Under the pieces are notes generated by a model, which made no database searches, was not told the DNA's origin, and was given only the letters and a program-made list of their open reading frames with translations. From Pseudopedobacter sp038237895 (lineage in GTDB: Bacteria > Bacteroidota > Bacteroidia > Sphingobacteriales > Sphingobacteriaceae), in assembly GCA_038237895.1 (NCBI GenBank), contig JBBRYE010000059.1, forward strand, positions 1-20,481: a stretch of 20,481 nt of DNA. Direction: 5' to 3'. Shown here piece after piece: positions 1 to 6,185 of this stretch (the stretch's first letter is position 1; every line of letters begins with the position of its first letter). A program made the position numbers and the translations under genes.

Positions 1-460
1 TGTTATCAAACTGATAATTTTTAACATTATTGCTGATGGTTTCAGCATTAAAAATAATATTAGCATCAGTCAAAAGGACAATATCAAATTTTGCAAAACT
101 CATTAATTGATTAACTGCAAAAGACTTTCCATTTCTTTGATTATTATGTATGAGGCTAATAAAAGGATAAAGAACTGTTAAACCATCAACTATGGCTGCA
201 GTTTCATCATCAGAACCATCAGAATAAACAATAATTTCGATTTTTGATAAGGGATAATTTCCTTCGCAAATAGATTTTATTTTTTGTTCAATTAATAAAG
301 CCTCATTATGTGCGGGAATAATAATGCTCACATTTGGTTCTAAAGTGAGAAGTTGATTTTTTGATGTGATGTTTTTTGCCAACCATTTTAATAAAAATGG
401 ATACATTAAATAGCTATAGCAAATTAACAATAGAGCTACCCAAAAAAAAGCCTCAACCAT
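1..460 (-). CDS. GT2 family glycosyltransferase, N-terminal part (runs off the window)
   Basis: This is the first ~153 residues of a glycosyltransferase; the rest lies left of the window. I translated it by hand on the minus strand. It starts with a membrane segment (about residues 4-27) and then a GT-A fold. Visible motifs are SIIIPAHNEA, where GT2 enzymes bind the nucleotide sugar, then EIIVYSDGSDDET, and LLTDAN as the likely metal-binding DxD-type region. Such membrane-anchored GT2 enzymes transfer sugars from nucleotide donors to envelope polysaccharide or lipid; the substrate cannot be read from the sequence. The ATG lies inside the last codons of the upstream permease gene, an 8-bp overlap that suggests translational coupling. 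Family call is confident; the specific role is not. Confidence 0.85.
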   Translation of the reverse strand, partial: MVEAFFWVALLLICYSYLMYPFLLKWLAKNITSKNQLLTLEPNVSIIIPAHNEALLIEQKIKSICEGNYPLSKIEIIVYSDGSDDETAAIVDGLTVLYPFISLIHNNQRNGKSFAVNQLMSFAKFDIVLLTDANIIFNAETISNNVKNYQFDN

Positions 461-1892
461 TCACAACTTTTTTCTTTCTAAAAACTTTCTTAAATAGATT
501 TTTATATAAATCGACATCAAATAAAGCTGAATCTATTGTTGCTTTATACGTTAGAAATAAGCCTAATGGGGTTAATATAATAATGGCTAACCACATTCCT
601 AAAAACGGCGACATATTACCTTGTTTAACTGATTTTTCTCCTACCGTACTAATGATGTGATAAACTAAAAAGAAAAAAACAGATACAACAACAGGCAAAC
701 CTAAACCACCTTTTCTAATAATTGCACCTAACGGCGCACCAATAAAAAACAATACTAAACAAGAAATAGCTAGGGTAAATTTTTTATTATATTCAACTAA
801 GTAATTTCTTATTGTAGAAACAAAATCTTTGGATTGTTCTGTAGTAGAGTTTAAGCTATTTTTAAGGTTTACGATATTCTCTTTTGCATTGTTAATGACT
901 AATGTTCTACTACTAGAATCTATTCCTGAAAAAATCCCGCCTCTTTTAAAATCAATACTATCTATAATTTTACCTTTTCTATAGTTTTGAGTTGTATAAT
1001 AAATTTTATAATAAGGATTAATGGTTTTATAAACCGTTTTATTAATACTATCATTTAAAAAACTTACTGAATCTTTTGATGCTGCCAATTGCTTCAAATT
1101 AAGCATTTGATAGTTGTTTTTGAATAGGTTTTCGTCTTCTCTTTTAAATATAAAACTAGAAAGATCAAACTTTTGCTCTGTTTCTTTAAACCTTAAACGG
1201 GTAAGTTCTTGTCGTGGATTATAACCAGTCTTTCCTTGTTTTTCTTCATATCTAACCCCATCCCGAAGTTTTAAAATTAAAAACTTACCATCATCAGTTT
1301 TGTAGATTTCACCTTCTTTAGCCATTAATACGTTAGTATTGCCAGCTGCATTTTTTTGGTCATAAATTACAACATCTTTCCAAAGCTCGCCATTGTTTTC
1401 CTTTTTCTCTACCCTGATTGAATAACCCGGAATGCTATTATTAAAAACCCCTTCTTCAACTAAAAATGAGGCTTTCTGTTCTCTAACGTCATATAAAAGA
1501 GAACCCATTTTTAGATTTGCAACTGGTAACATGTAATCTGAAAATAGGAAAGCGCTAATTCCTAAACCAGTAATCAGAATAAAGAGAGGAATCATGGCTC
1601 TTTGTAGGGATATTCCAGCAGATTTTATAGCCACTAACTCATAATTTTCTCCTAGATTTCCAAATGTCATGATAGAGGAGAGTAGAATGGACAATGGTAA
1701 AGCCATGGCTACATTAGTCGCAGCGGCATACATCAATAATTGTAAAATTACATACCATTCAAATCCTTTTCCTATTAAATCATCAATATATTTAAAAAGA
1801 AAAAGCATCAAGAGCAAAAACATCACAACAAAAAAAGTGACAATAAATGGCCTAATAAATGCTTTTAAGACTAAAAGATGTATTTTCTTCAC
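453..1892 (-). CDS. LptF/LptG family (YjgP/YjgQ) lipopolysaccharide export permease
   Basis: A 479-aa inner-membrane permease of the LptF/LptG family. With the ATPase LptB it forms the ABC transporter that extracts lipopolysaccharide from the inner membrane and feeds the Lpt bridge. The layout is typical: about three membrane helices at the N-terminus (roughly 13-34, 45-76, 98-118), a large periplasmic beta-jellyroll region (about 120-365), and three C-terminal helices (roughly 372-391, 397-415, 430-448), ending in a lysine-rich cytoplasmic tail. The segment GENYELVAIKSAGISLQR is the conserved coupling-helix region that contacts LptB. Sequence alone does not separate LptF from LptG. It lies 19 bp after the START-like gene and overlaps the glycosyltransferase start, so the three genes look like one envelope operon. 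Confidence 0.9.
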   Translation of the reverse strand: MKKIHLLVLKAFIRPFIVTFFVVMFLLLMLFLFKYIDDLIGKGFEWYVILQLLMYAAATNVAMALPLSILLSSIMTFGNLGENYELVAIKSAGISLQRAMIPLFILITGLGISAFLFSDYMLPVANLKMGSLLYDVREQKASFLVEEGVFNNSIPGYSIRVEKKENNGELWKDVVIYDQKNAAGNTNVLMAKEGEIYKTDDGKFLILKLRDGVRYEEKQGKTGYNPRQELTRLRFKETEQKFDLSSFIFKREDENLFKNNYQMLNLKQLAASKDSVSFLNDSINKTVYKTINPYYKIYYTTQNYRKGKIIDSIDFKRGGIFSGIDSSSRTLVINNAKENIVNLKNSLNSTTEQSKDFVSTIRNYLVEYNKKFTLAISCLVLFFIGAPLGAIIRKGGLGLPVVVSVFFFLVYHIISTVGEKSVKQGNMSPFLGMWLAIIILTPLGLFLTYKATIDSALFDVDLYKNLFKKVFRKKKVVNG

Positions 1893-1911
1893 ACTACAAA
1901 ATTAGAAAATT

Positions 1912-2295
1912 TTATGCGCCAATTACGTTTAAAAGGCTTTCTATTTGAACATTCCAAATCATTTGTCGGTCCTTCAAGTTTTCTGGTAAAGCAAAGTCTG
2001 TAATTACCAAAGCCACATCATTGGTTAACTCATCTTTAACGATTTCCAATTCAAAATAAGTATAAGACTCATCATCAATCCAGTGAAACTTAACGGCTTT
2101 ATTTTCCTTAAAAGAAAGCATTTTGGCTTTTTGTTCCTCTCCATCGTCCCAAATAAAAGTGAAAATTTGATCTCTCACTTTTACATCATCGGCAAACCAT
2201 TCTGCCAGGCCGTTAGGCTGACTAATGAAATTATAAAGAATTTTAGAAGATGATCTGATTTCGTATTCCAATGTAAATTTTACTTTTTCGCTCAT
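1912..2295 (-). CDS. START-like / SRPBCC superfamily domain protein
   Basis: A 127-aa soluble protein with the START/Bet v1-like helix-grip pattern: an opening beta strand (FTLEYEIRSS), a helix with the WFADDV motif typical of AHSA1/START-like proteins, several strands (TFIWDDGEEQKAKML, KAVKFHWIDD, YTYFELEIV, VALVITDFA) and a long C-terminal helix (QMIWNVQIESLLNVIG). It matches the small START-like family common in Bacteroidota. No ligand or reaction can be assigned; the fold usually binds a hydrophobic ligand in a central cavity. It is the promoter-proximal gene of the operon with the Lpt permease and the glycosyltransferase, so a lipid-related role is possible but is inference only. Confidence 0.75.
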   Translation of the reverse strand: MSEKVKFTLEYEIRSSSKILYNFISQPNGLAEWFADDVKVRDQIFTFIWDDGEEQKAKMLSFKENKAVKFHWIDDESYTYFELEIVKDELTNDVALVITDFALPENLKDRQMIWNVQIESLLNVIGA

Positions 2296-2350
2296 TTTGT
2301 TTTTATAAGAACCGGTTGTAAAATAGGTAAAATAATTTTTTTTACATTCT

Positions 2351-2382
2351 TTTTCTTAAGGAATTTATTTAGCCTATATTTG
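2351..2382 (+). promoter_or_regulatory. Bacteroidota-type promoter for the tRNA-Met array
   Basis: TATATTTG at 2375-2382 matches the Bacteroidota -7 consensus TAnnTTTG exactly. An imperfect -33 element (TTTTC, 2351-2355) lies 19 bp upstream. Transcription would start near 2388, just before the first tRNA-like unit, so both pseudo-units and the intact tRNA would sit on one precursor RNA. Assigned by motif only. Confidence 0.6.
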
Positions 2383-2402
2383 CAGTCCTAAAAAGAGCAC
2401 TC

Positions 2403-2502
2403 AGCGGTATAGCTCAGATTGAGTTAGAGCGCAGGATTCATATCCGCCAGCTGGCGGACGGCAGATTAAAAGCTGCTTAGAAAATATAAGATAAAAACCC
2501 AC
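2403..2502 (+). pseudogene. tRNA-Met-like pseudo-unit 1 with palindrome insertion
   Basis: A 100-bp unit whose first ~40 bases follow the tRNA-Met 5' half: an acceptor-like AGCGGTA, then D-arm GCTC...GAGC, anticodon stem CAGGA and loop TTCATA. Where the 3' side of the anticodon stem and the variable loop should be, the unit carries the perfect palindrome TCCGCCAGCTGGCGGA (2443-2458). A T-arm-like hairpin follows, with stem GGCAG/CTGCT kept but the loop changed, and then an AT-rich tail replaces the 3' acceptor strand. Compared with unit 2 it has a diverged acceptor strand and a longer D loop, so it is probably the oldest copy. It cannot form a normal tRNA. Confidence 0.8.
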
Positions 2503-2600
2503 GGCGGGGTAGCTCAGATGGTTAGAGCGCAGGATTCATATCCGCCAGCTGGCGGACGGCAGATTAAAAACTGCTTAGAAAATATAAGATAAAAACCCAC
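2503..2600 (+). pseudogene. tRNA-Met-like pseudo-unit 2 with palindrome insertion
   Basis: A 98-bp direct repeat of the preceding unit. Its 5' part, from acceptor GGCGGGG through the anticodon loop, is identical to the intact tRNA-Met that starts exactly at its 3' end. The same 16-bp palindrome (2541-2556), T-arm-like hairpin and AT-rich tail follow. The last ~56 bases differ from unit 1 at one position (AAAAG against AAAAA before CTGC). The anticodon stem has no 3' partner and the acceptor stem has no 3' strand, so a functional tRNA is excluded. Recent duplication or gene conversion with the intact tRNA would explain the identity. Confidence 0.82.
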
Positions 2601-2674
2601 GGCGGGGTAGCTCAGATGGTTAGAGCGCAGGATTCATAACCCTGAGGTCGGCAGTTCGATCCTGCTCCCCGCTA
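2601..2674 (+). tRNA. tRNA-Met (anticodon CAT)
   Basis: A complete 74-base cloverleaf: acceptor GGCGGGG (2601-2607) with CCCCGCT (2667-2673), D stem GCTC/GAGC, anticodon stem CAGGA/CCCTG, loop TTCATAA with anticodon CAT at 2635-2637, T stem GGCAG/CTGCT around TTCGATC, discriminator A. CCA is not encoded. The base pair next to the anticodon loop is an A.C mismatch (2632/2640), and the first acceptor pair is G.T. The GT-paired end and absence of three G-C pairs flanking the loop argue against an initiator tRNA. A CAT anticodon could also belong to the lysidine-modified tRNA-Ile2, so elongator Met is the likely but not certain identity. Confidence 0.88.
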
Positions 2675-2675
2675 C

Positions 2676-2701
2676 AAAAGCCACCGAAAGGTGGCTTTTT
2701 T
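2676..2701 (+). terminator. Intrinsic terminator after tRNA-Met
   Basis: Stem AAAAGCCACC (2676-2685), GAAA tetraloop, complementary strand GGTGGCTTTT and a six-T run. It directly follows the tRNA. The hairpin and following bases recur exactly at 3001-3026. Confidence 0.85.
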
Positions 2702-2705
2702 GTTT
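2680..2705 (+). repeat. 26-bp direct repeat, left copy (terminator duplication)
   Basis: This 26-bp stretch, beginning GCCACCGAAAGGTGGC, is identical to 3001-3026. Sequence on either side of the two copies differs, so the match has sharp ends. Together they bracket the GIY-YIG gene; the unit from 2706 to 3026 is 321 bp. Confidence 0.9.
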
Positions 2706-2715
2706 TTCAAAAATC

Positions 2716-2964
2716 ATGTTCAAAGTATACGTCCTTCATTCTCAAAAATATACCAAGATCTATATCGGTTATACCTCAAACCTCGAACAGCGATTAACTT
2801 CACATAATGAGCTCGCTACAAAAGGTTACACCATAAAGTTCAGGCCTTGGAAACTTATTTACCAAGAAGAATTCGAAACTAAAGAAGAAGCGATGACAAG
2901 GGAGAAACAGCTGAAATCAGCAAAGGGAAGAGAATTTATTTGGGCGATGATCAATAATGGGTAG
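2716..2964 (+). CDS. Small GIY-YIG nuclease domain protein
   Basis: An 82-aa protein that is essentially one GIY-YIG domain. The first motif is VYVL (residues 4-7, in place of GIY), the second is YIGYT (16-20), the conserved arginine of the following helix is R26, and a glutamate-rich helix EEAMTREKQLK (about 58-68) should hold the metal-binding Glu. The end, KSAKGREF, is typical of the stand-alone YhbQ/UPF0213-like group. The family cuts one DNA strand using a divalent metal; the biological job of these short forms is not settled. The gene lies 41 bp after tRNA-Met, between duplicated terminators, and its stop codon runs into a decayed tRNA/palindrome copy. No ribosome binding site is evident. 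A role in moving the surrounding repeats is possible but unproven. Confidence 0.88.
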   Translation: MFKVYVLHSQKYTKIYIGYTSNLEQRLTSHNELATKGYTIKFRPWKLIYQEEFETKEEAMTREKQLKSAKGREFIWAMINNG

Positions 2965-2996
2965 AGGGTAGGATTTATATCCGTCAGTTGGCGGAT
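2959..2996 (+). pseudogene. Fourth, decayed tRNA-Met 5'-half plus palindrome
   Basis: GGGTAGAGGGTAGGATTTAT aligns with the D-stem to anticodon-loop part of the upstream units, and is followed by TCCGTCAGTTGGCGGA (2980-2995), a 14/16 match to the palindrome in units 1 and 2. The match begins inside the last codons of the GIY-YIG gene. The T-arm part seen upstream is absent, and the duplicated terminator follows almost directly. Confidence 0.7.
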
Positions 2997-3000
2997 GCTC

Positions 3001-3026
3001 GCCACCGAAAGGTGGCTTTTTTGTTT
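3001..3026 (+). terminator. Duplicated terminator, right 26-bp direct repeat
   Basis: Exact copy of 2680-2705: GCCACC, GAAA loop, GGTGGC and six T. It would end transcription of the GIY-YIG gene. A separate origin of two identical hairpins with identical downstream bases is unlikely, so duplication is the simplest reading. Confidence 0.85.
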
Positions 3027-3077
3027 ATAGATTATAAATCTTAATAATCCTTAACGGCTTCATTTTTCAAAAAAACC

Positions 3078-3085
3078 TATATTTG
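3078..3085 (+). promoter_or_regulatory. Putative -7 promoter box for the LacI-family gene
   Basis: TATATTTG matches TAnnTTTG exactly and lies 36 bp before the start codon, giving a ~30-base leader. No convincing -33 TTTG is seen at the usual spacing. Confidence 0.5.
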
Positions 3086-3121
3086 AATTTCAAACCTGAT
3101 GAAGGTATTAGTTTAATTTGA

Positions 3122-4156
3122 ATGATTTCTCCAAAGCGTACCACAATATACGATATTGCAAAAAAATTAAATCTGAATGCTTCCTCCGTTTCTAGGGCTT
3201 TAGCAAATAATACTAATGTAAGCCAAACCACTCGTGAATTGGTATTTAAAACAGCAAAAGACCTAAATTACAAACCTAATAGTATTGCTTCTAGTTTAAG
3301 AAAAGGACAAAATCAAACTATTGGAATTGTAGTACCACACATAAACCAAAATTATTTTTCTAATGTAATTGCTGGTATAGAAGAAGTAACTTATCAAAAG
3401 GGATACAATATTATCATTTGTCAATCCAACGAATCCTACCAAAAAGAAGTGCAATGCATAAATACACTGATTAATCAGCAAGTAAGTTGCATCATAATTT
3501 CTACCAGTGCAGATTTTGATAAGGATGATCATCTTCAGATTGTTTTAGATCAAGGAATTAATCTTATTCAATTTGACAGAGTTGCACCCAATTTAGACAC
3601 TCATAAAGTTTTGAATGATACTCAAGAAGCATCAATGGAGGCAGTTTCACATCTTATTGATCAGGGTTACCATAGAATTGCCCTGCTAGAAGGACCTCAA
3701 AATCTTAGTATTTTTAGAGAAAGAAAAGCTGGGTATTTAGAAGCTTTGAGAAAATATAATTTACCAATAAATGAAGATATAATTATAGAAAACGCATGGA
3801 CTAAAGAACTTGGTGAAAAAGCTACAGAAATGCTTTTAAATTTGCCATATCCACCAGATGCTATATTCGCTTCAACTTCAGATTTCGCTGCGCTTGGTGT
3901 ATTAACGGTTGCACAAAAAAAAGGCATTAAAGTGCCAGAACAATTAGGGATTTGCGGTTATGCTAACGAATCTTTTACCGAAATTACTAGCCCTTCATTA
4001 ACTACTATAGATCAGTTTAGCACAAAAATGGGTAAAGCAATAGCTAAATTATATTTCGATGAGATTAAAAATAAGCAAGGTAGGGAAGCCTCTCAAATAG
4101 TAAAAATTACACCAAAATTGATCATTAGGGCATCCTCACAAAAGAAAACTCTTTAA
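3122..4156 (+). CDS. LacI/GalR family transcriptional regulator
   Basis: A 344-aa regulator. The N-terminal helix-turn-helix is clear (TIYDIAKKLNLNASSVSRAL, about 8-27), followed by the hinge-helix region (NYKPNSIASSLRKG) and a periplasmic-binding-protein-like effector domain starting at TIGIVVPHINQNYFSNVIAG. Later family signatures include GYHRIALLEGP, ERKAGYLEAL, PPDAIFASTSDFAALGVL and LTTIDQF. Regulators of this type bind a sugar or related small molecule and control catabolic or transport genes. No such genes are next to it here, so its regulon and ligand are unknown. It is expressed alone, between the GIY-YIG unit and tRNA-Arg, and a dispersed repeat begins five bases after its stop. Confidence 0.92.
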   Translation: MISPKRTTIYDIAKKLNLNASSVSRALANNTNVSQTTRELVFKTAKDLNYKPNSIASSLRKGQNQTIGIVVPHINQNYFSNVIAGIEEVTYQKGYNIIICQSNESYQKEVQCINTLINQQVSCIIISTSADFDKDDHLQIVLDQGINLIQFDRVAPNLDTHKVLNDTQEASMEAVSHLIDQGYHRIALLEGPQNLSIFRERKAGYLEALRKYNLPINEDIIIENAWTKELGEKATEMLLNLPYPPDAIFASTSDFAALGVLTVAQKKGIKVPEQLGICGYANESFTEITSPSLTTIDQFSTKMGKAIAKLYFDEIKNKQGREASQIVKITPKLIIRASSQKKTL

Positions 4157-4160
4157 TATG

Positions 4161-4240
4161 TGGGCGCTTTAACACGCTATTCATTCATACTGCACAAAGC
4201 ATTAGGCACAGGCCGGTATCCATTTCTATCGTTAGCGCAA
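4161..4240 (+). repeat. Dispersed intergenic repeat, copy A
   Basis: It begins TGGGCGCTTTAACACGCTAT and ends CTATCGTTAGCGCAA. The opening 23 bases match the reverse complement of 7501-7523 at 21 positions, and the end matches the far end of that second copy (7401-7415). The middle differs in length and sequence. It starts five bases after the lacI-family stop codon. No protein-coding potential is seen. Confidence 0.7.
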
Positions 4241-4306
4241 ATGTATAATTACCCAGATAAATATTAGGTTACCAAACATAGTTAATGTCACCAAATTCAC
4301 AAATTA

Positions 4307-4338
4307 TTTTGCAATACAAAGATGATTACCTATTTTTG
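4307..4338 (+). promoter_or_regulatory. Promoter for tRNA-Arg
   Basis: TTTTG (4307-4311), a 19-bp spacer and TATTTTTG (4331-4338) fit the Bacteroidota -33/-7 consensus well. The predicted start lies ~55 bases before the tRNA. Confidence 0.7.
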
Positions 4339-4398
4339 CAATCCGATTTAGGCGAAGGATTTTATTCATCAATTACTTAAATTAAAAGAAACAGATTT

Positions 4399-4472
4399 GG
4401 ACCTGTGGCTCAACTGGATAGAGCACTTGACTACGGATCAGGAGGTTAGGGGTTCGAATCCCTTCAGGTTCA
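4399..4472 (+). tRNA. tRNA-Arg (anticodon ACG)
   Basis: A complete 74-base cloverleaf: acceptor GGACCTG with CAGGTTC (one G.T pair), D stem GCTC/GAGC, anticodon stem CTTGA/TCAGG with loop CTACGGA and anticodon ACG at 4433-4435, T loop TTCGAAT, discriminator A at 4472. CCA is not encoded. A34 would be deaminated to inosine by TadA to read CGT, CGC and CGA codons. Confidence 0.95.
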
Positions 4473-4485
4473 CAATATTTAAGGT

Positions 4486-4519
4486 AAAGCCTTTTTGCCA
4501 ATAAGCAAAAAGGCTTTTT
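4486..4519 (+). terminator. Intrinsic terminator after tRNA-Arg
   Basis: A 13-bp perfect stem, AAAGCCTTTTTGC (4486-4498) and GCAAAAAGGCTTT (4505-4517), with a six-base loop and trailing T. It separates the tRNA from adk, whose start is 18 bases on. Confidence 0.85.
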
Positions 4520-4537
4520 AAATTTTAACCCATATAC

Positions 4538-5110
4538 ATGCTAAACATTGTACTATTTGGTCCTCCGGGCGCTGGTAAAGGCACACAATCTCAAAATTTA
4601 ATCTCAAAATTTAGTCTTATACATTTATCTACCGGGGATATTTTAAGAGGAGAAATAAGCAATAATACCCCTCTAGGTTTAGAAGCAAAAAAATTAATGG
4701 ACCAAGGTTTATTAGTACCAGATGAGGTAGTAATTGGTATGATTTCTAATAAGATAGATGCTAACCCAACCGCAAACGGTTTTATTTTTGATGGCTTCCC
4801 ACGTACAGTTGCACAAGCAGAAGCATTAGATTCAGTTTTGAAGTCTAAAGATGACGACATTTCAGGAATGATAGCTTTAGAAGTTAACGAAGAAGAGCTA
4901 GAAAGAAGATTATTATCAAGAGGTAAGGAATCTGGAAGACCAGATGATCAGAATCCGGAAATAATAAAACAAAGGGTGCAAGAATATACCAATAAAACAG
5001 CGCCTGTTGCAAATTACTATAAAGATCAAAACAAATTTTATGCTGTAAAAGGAATAGGATCTGTAGAAGAAATTTTTGAAAGTATAGTTAAAGTTGCTGA
5101 TCAGCTTTAA
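4538..5110 (+). CDS. adk: Adenylate kinase
   Basis: A 190-aa adenylate kinase that interconverts ATP + AMP and 2 ADP in the cytoplasm. The P-loop GPPGAGKGT is at 8-16, the AMP-site motif STGDILR follows at about 32-38, and DGFPRTVAQAEAL is the classic signature. The LID is the short form (RGKESGRPDD) without the zinc-binding cysteines of long bacterial forms, and the length fits the short class used by Bacteroidota. It starts just after the tRNA-Arg terminator; I see no clear promoter box in the short gap, so it may use a non-consensus one. A terminator-like hairpin separates it from obg. Confidence 0.97.
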   Translation: MLNIVLFGPPGAGKGTQSQNLISKFSLIHLSTGDILRGEISNNTPLGLEAKKLMDQGLLVPDEVVIGMISNKIDANPTANGFIFDGFPRTVAQAEALDSVLKSKDDDISGMIALEVNEEELERRLLSRGKESGRPDDQNPEIIKQRVQEYTNKTAPVANYYKDQNKFYAVKGIGSVEEIFESIVKVADQL

Positions 5111-5129
5111 TTTATATTTTTATTCAAGG

Positions 5130-5165
5130 ATAGGATGTTTCATTTTTTGGCATCCTATTTTATTT
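5130..5165 (+). terminator. Putative terminator or attenuator between adk and obg
   Basis: Stem ATAGGATG (5130-5137) and CATCCTAT (5151-5158) followed by a T-rich run. With only ~22 bases between the hairpin and the obg start, obg would depend on readthrough or on a promoter overlapping this region. Confidence 0.65.
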
Positions 5166-5186
5166 TAAAATAAATTATAATTTTTT

Positions 5187-6185
5187 ATGTCTCAAGGAAC
5201 CAATTTTGTTGATTATGTGAAGATTTCCTGTAAATCAGGAAAAGGCGGGCCAGGTTCTGCATATCTGCATCGAGATAAAAAAACCAGTATGGGCGGCCCT
5301 GCTGGCGGAGATGGAGCAAGAGGTGGACATGTGATTGTGCGTGGGAACGCTCAATTATGGACATTATTACATCTAAAATTTAAAAAACACGTTTTTGCTG
5401 GCGATGGTGGAGCAGGTGGTGCTACCATGAAAAGTGGTAAGATGGGGCGTGATGAGATTTTAGAAGTGCCACTTGGTACGGTTGCTAAAGATGCTGAAAC
5501 TGGAGAAATTTTGTTTGAGATTACCAAAGATGGGGAAGAGCAGATTATAATGGAGGGTGGAAAAGGGGGTTTAGGGAATTCTCATTTTAAATCTTCTACT
5601 CACCAAACTCCACGTTATGCGCAACCCGGTTTACCTGGCGACGAAGCTTGGAAAATATTAGAATTAAAAGTTTTAGCGGATGTTGGTTTAGTAGGTTTCC
5701 CTAATGCTGGTAAATCTACCTTACTATCTGTTATTACGGCGGCAAAACCAGAAATTGGTGATTATCCGTTTACTACCATTGTTCCTAATTTAGGTATCGT
5801 TTCTTATCGAGGTCATCAATCTTTTATAATGGCAGATATTCCGGGGATTATTGAAGGAGCATCAGAAGGTAAGGGATTAGGATTTAGATTTTTAAGACAT
5901 ATAGAAAGAAATGCCGTTTTACTTTTTATGGTTCCTGCCGATACCTCACGAACTATTAAAGAAGAATACGAAATTCTACTATCAGAGTTGACCGCTTACA
6001 ATCCTGAGTTATTACAGAAACCAAAAATTATTGCCATTACCAAAATGGATTTATTAGATGATGAGCTTCAGAAAGAGATGAAAAAGCAATTGCCTAAAAA
6101 CATTCCTTTTATTTTTATTTCATCTATTGCCAATAAAGGGTTAATGGATTTGAAAGATATGCTTTGGAAAGCGATAAATGATTAA
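5187..6185 (+). CDS. obgE: Obg family GTPase (ribosome assembly)
   Basis: A 332-aa Obg protein, a GTPase that binds the 50S subunit during late assembly and links growth to stress signals. The glycine-rich Obg fold covers about 8-160 (for example GKGGPGS, GGPAGGDGARGGHV, GGKGGLGN). The G domain follows with G1 GFPNAGKST (170-178), G3 DIPGIIEGA (about 217-225) and G4 TKMD. There is no C-terminal OCT extension; the protein ends just after the G domain, as expected for the short class. Its stop overlaps the stop region of the convergent lpxB gene by four bases, and no terminator is seen between the two. Confidence 0.97.
   Translation: MSQGTNFVDYVKISCKSGKGGPGSAYLHRDKKTSMGGPAGGDGARGGHVIVRGNAQLWTLLHLKFKKHVFAGDGGAGGATMKSGKMGRDEILEVPLGTVAKDAETGEILFEITKDGEEQIIMEGGKGGLGNSHFKSSTHQTPRYAQPGLPGDEAWKILELKVLADVGLVGFPNAGKSTLLSVITAAKPEIGDYPFTTIVPNLGIVSYRGHQSFIMADIPGIIEGASEGKGLGFRFLRHIERNAVLLFMVPADTSRTIKEEYEILLSELTAYNPELLQKPKIIAITKMDLLDDELQKEMKKQLPKNIPFIFISSIANKGLMDLKDMLWKAIND

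Noticed and set aside
2403..2600. Two extra functional tRNA-Met genes
   Set aside because: Both units lack the 3' anticodon stem and the 3' acceptor strand, so no cloverleaf can form.
2403..2674. CRISPR array (repeated ~98-bp units with a palindrome)
   Set aside because: There are only two to three units, the whole unit is repeated including any 'spacer', and the unit aligns to a tRNA. No cas genes are present.
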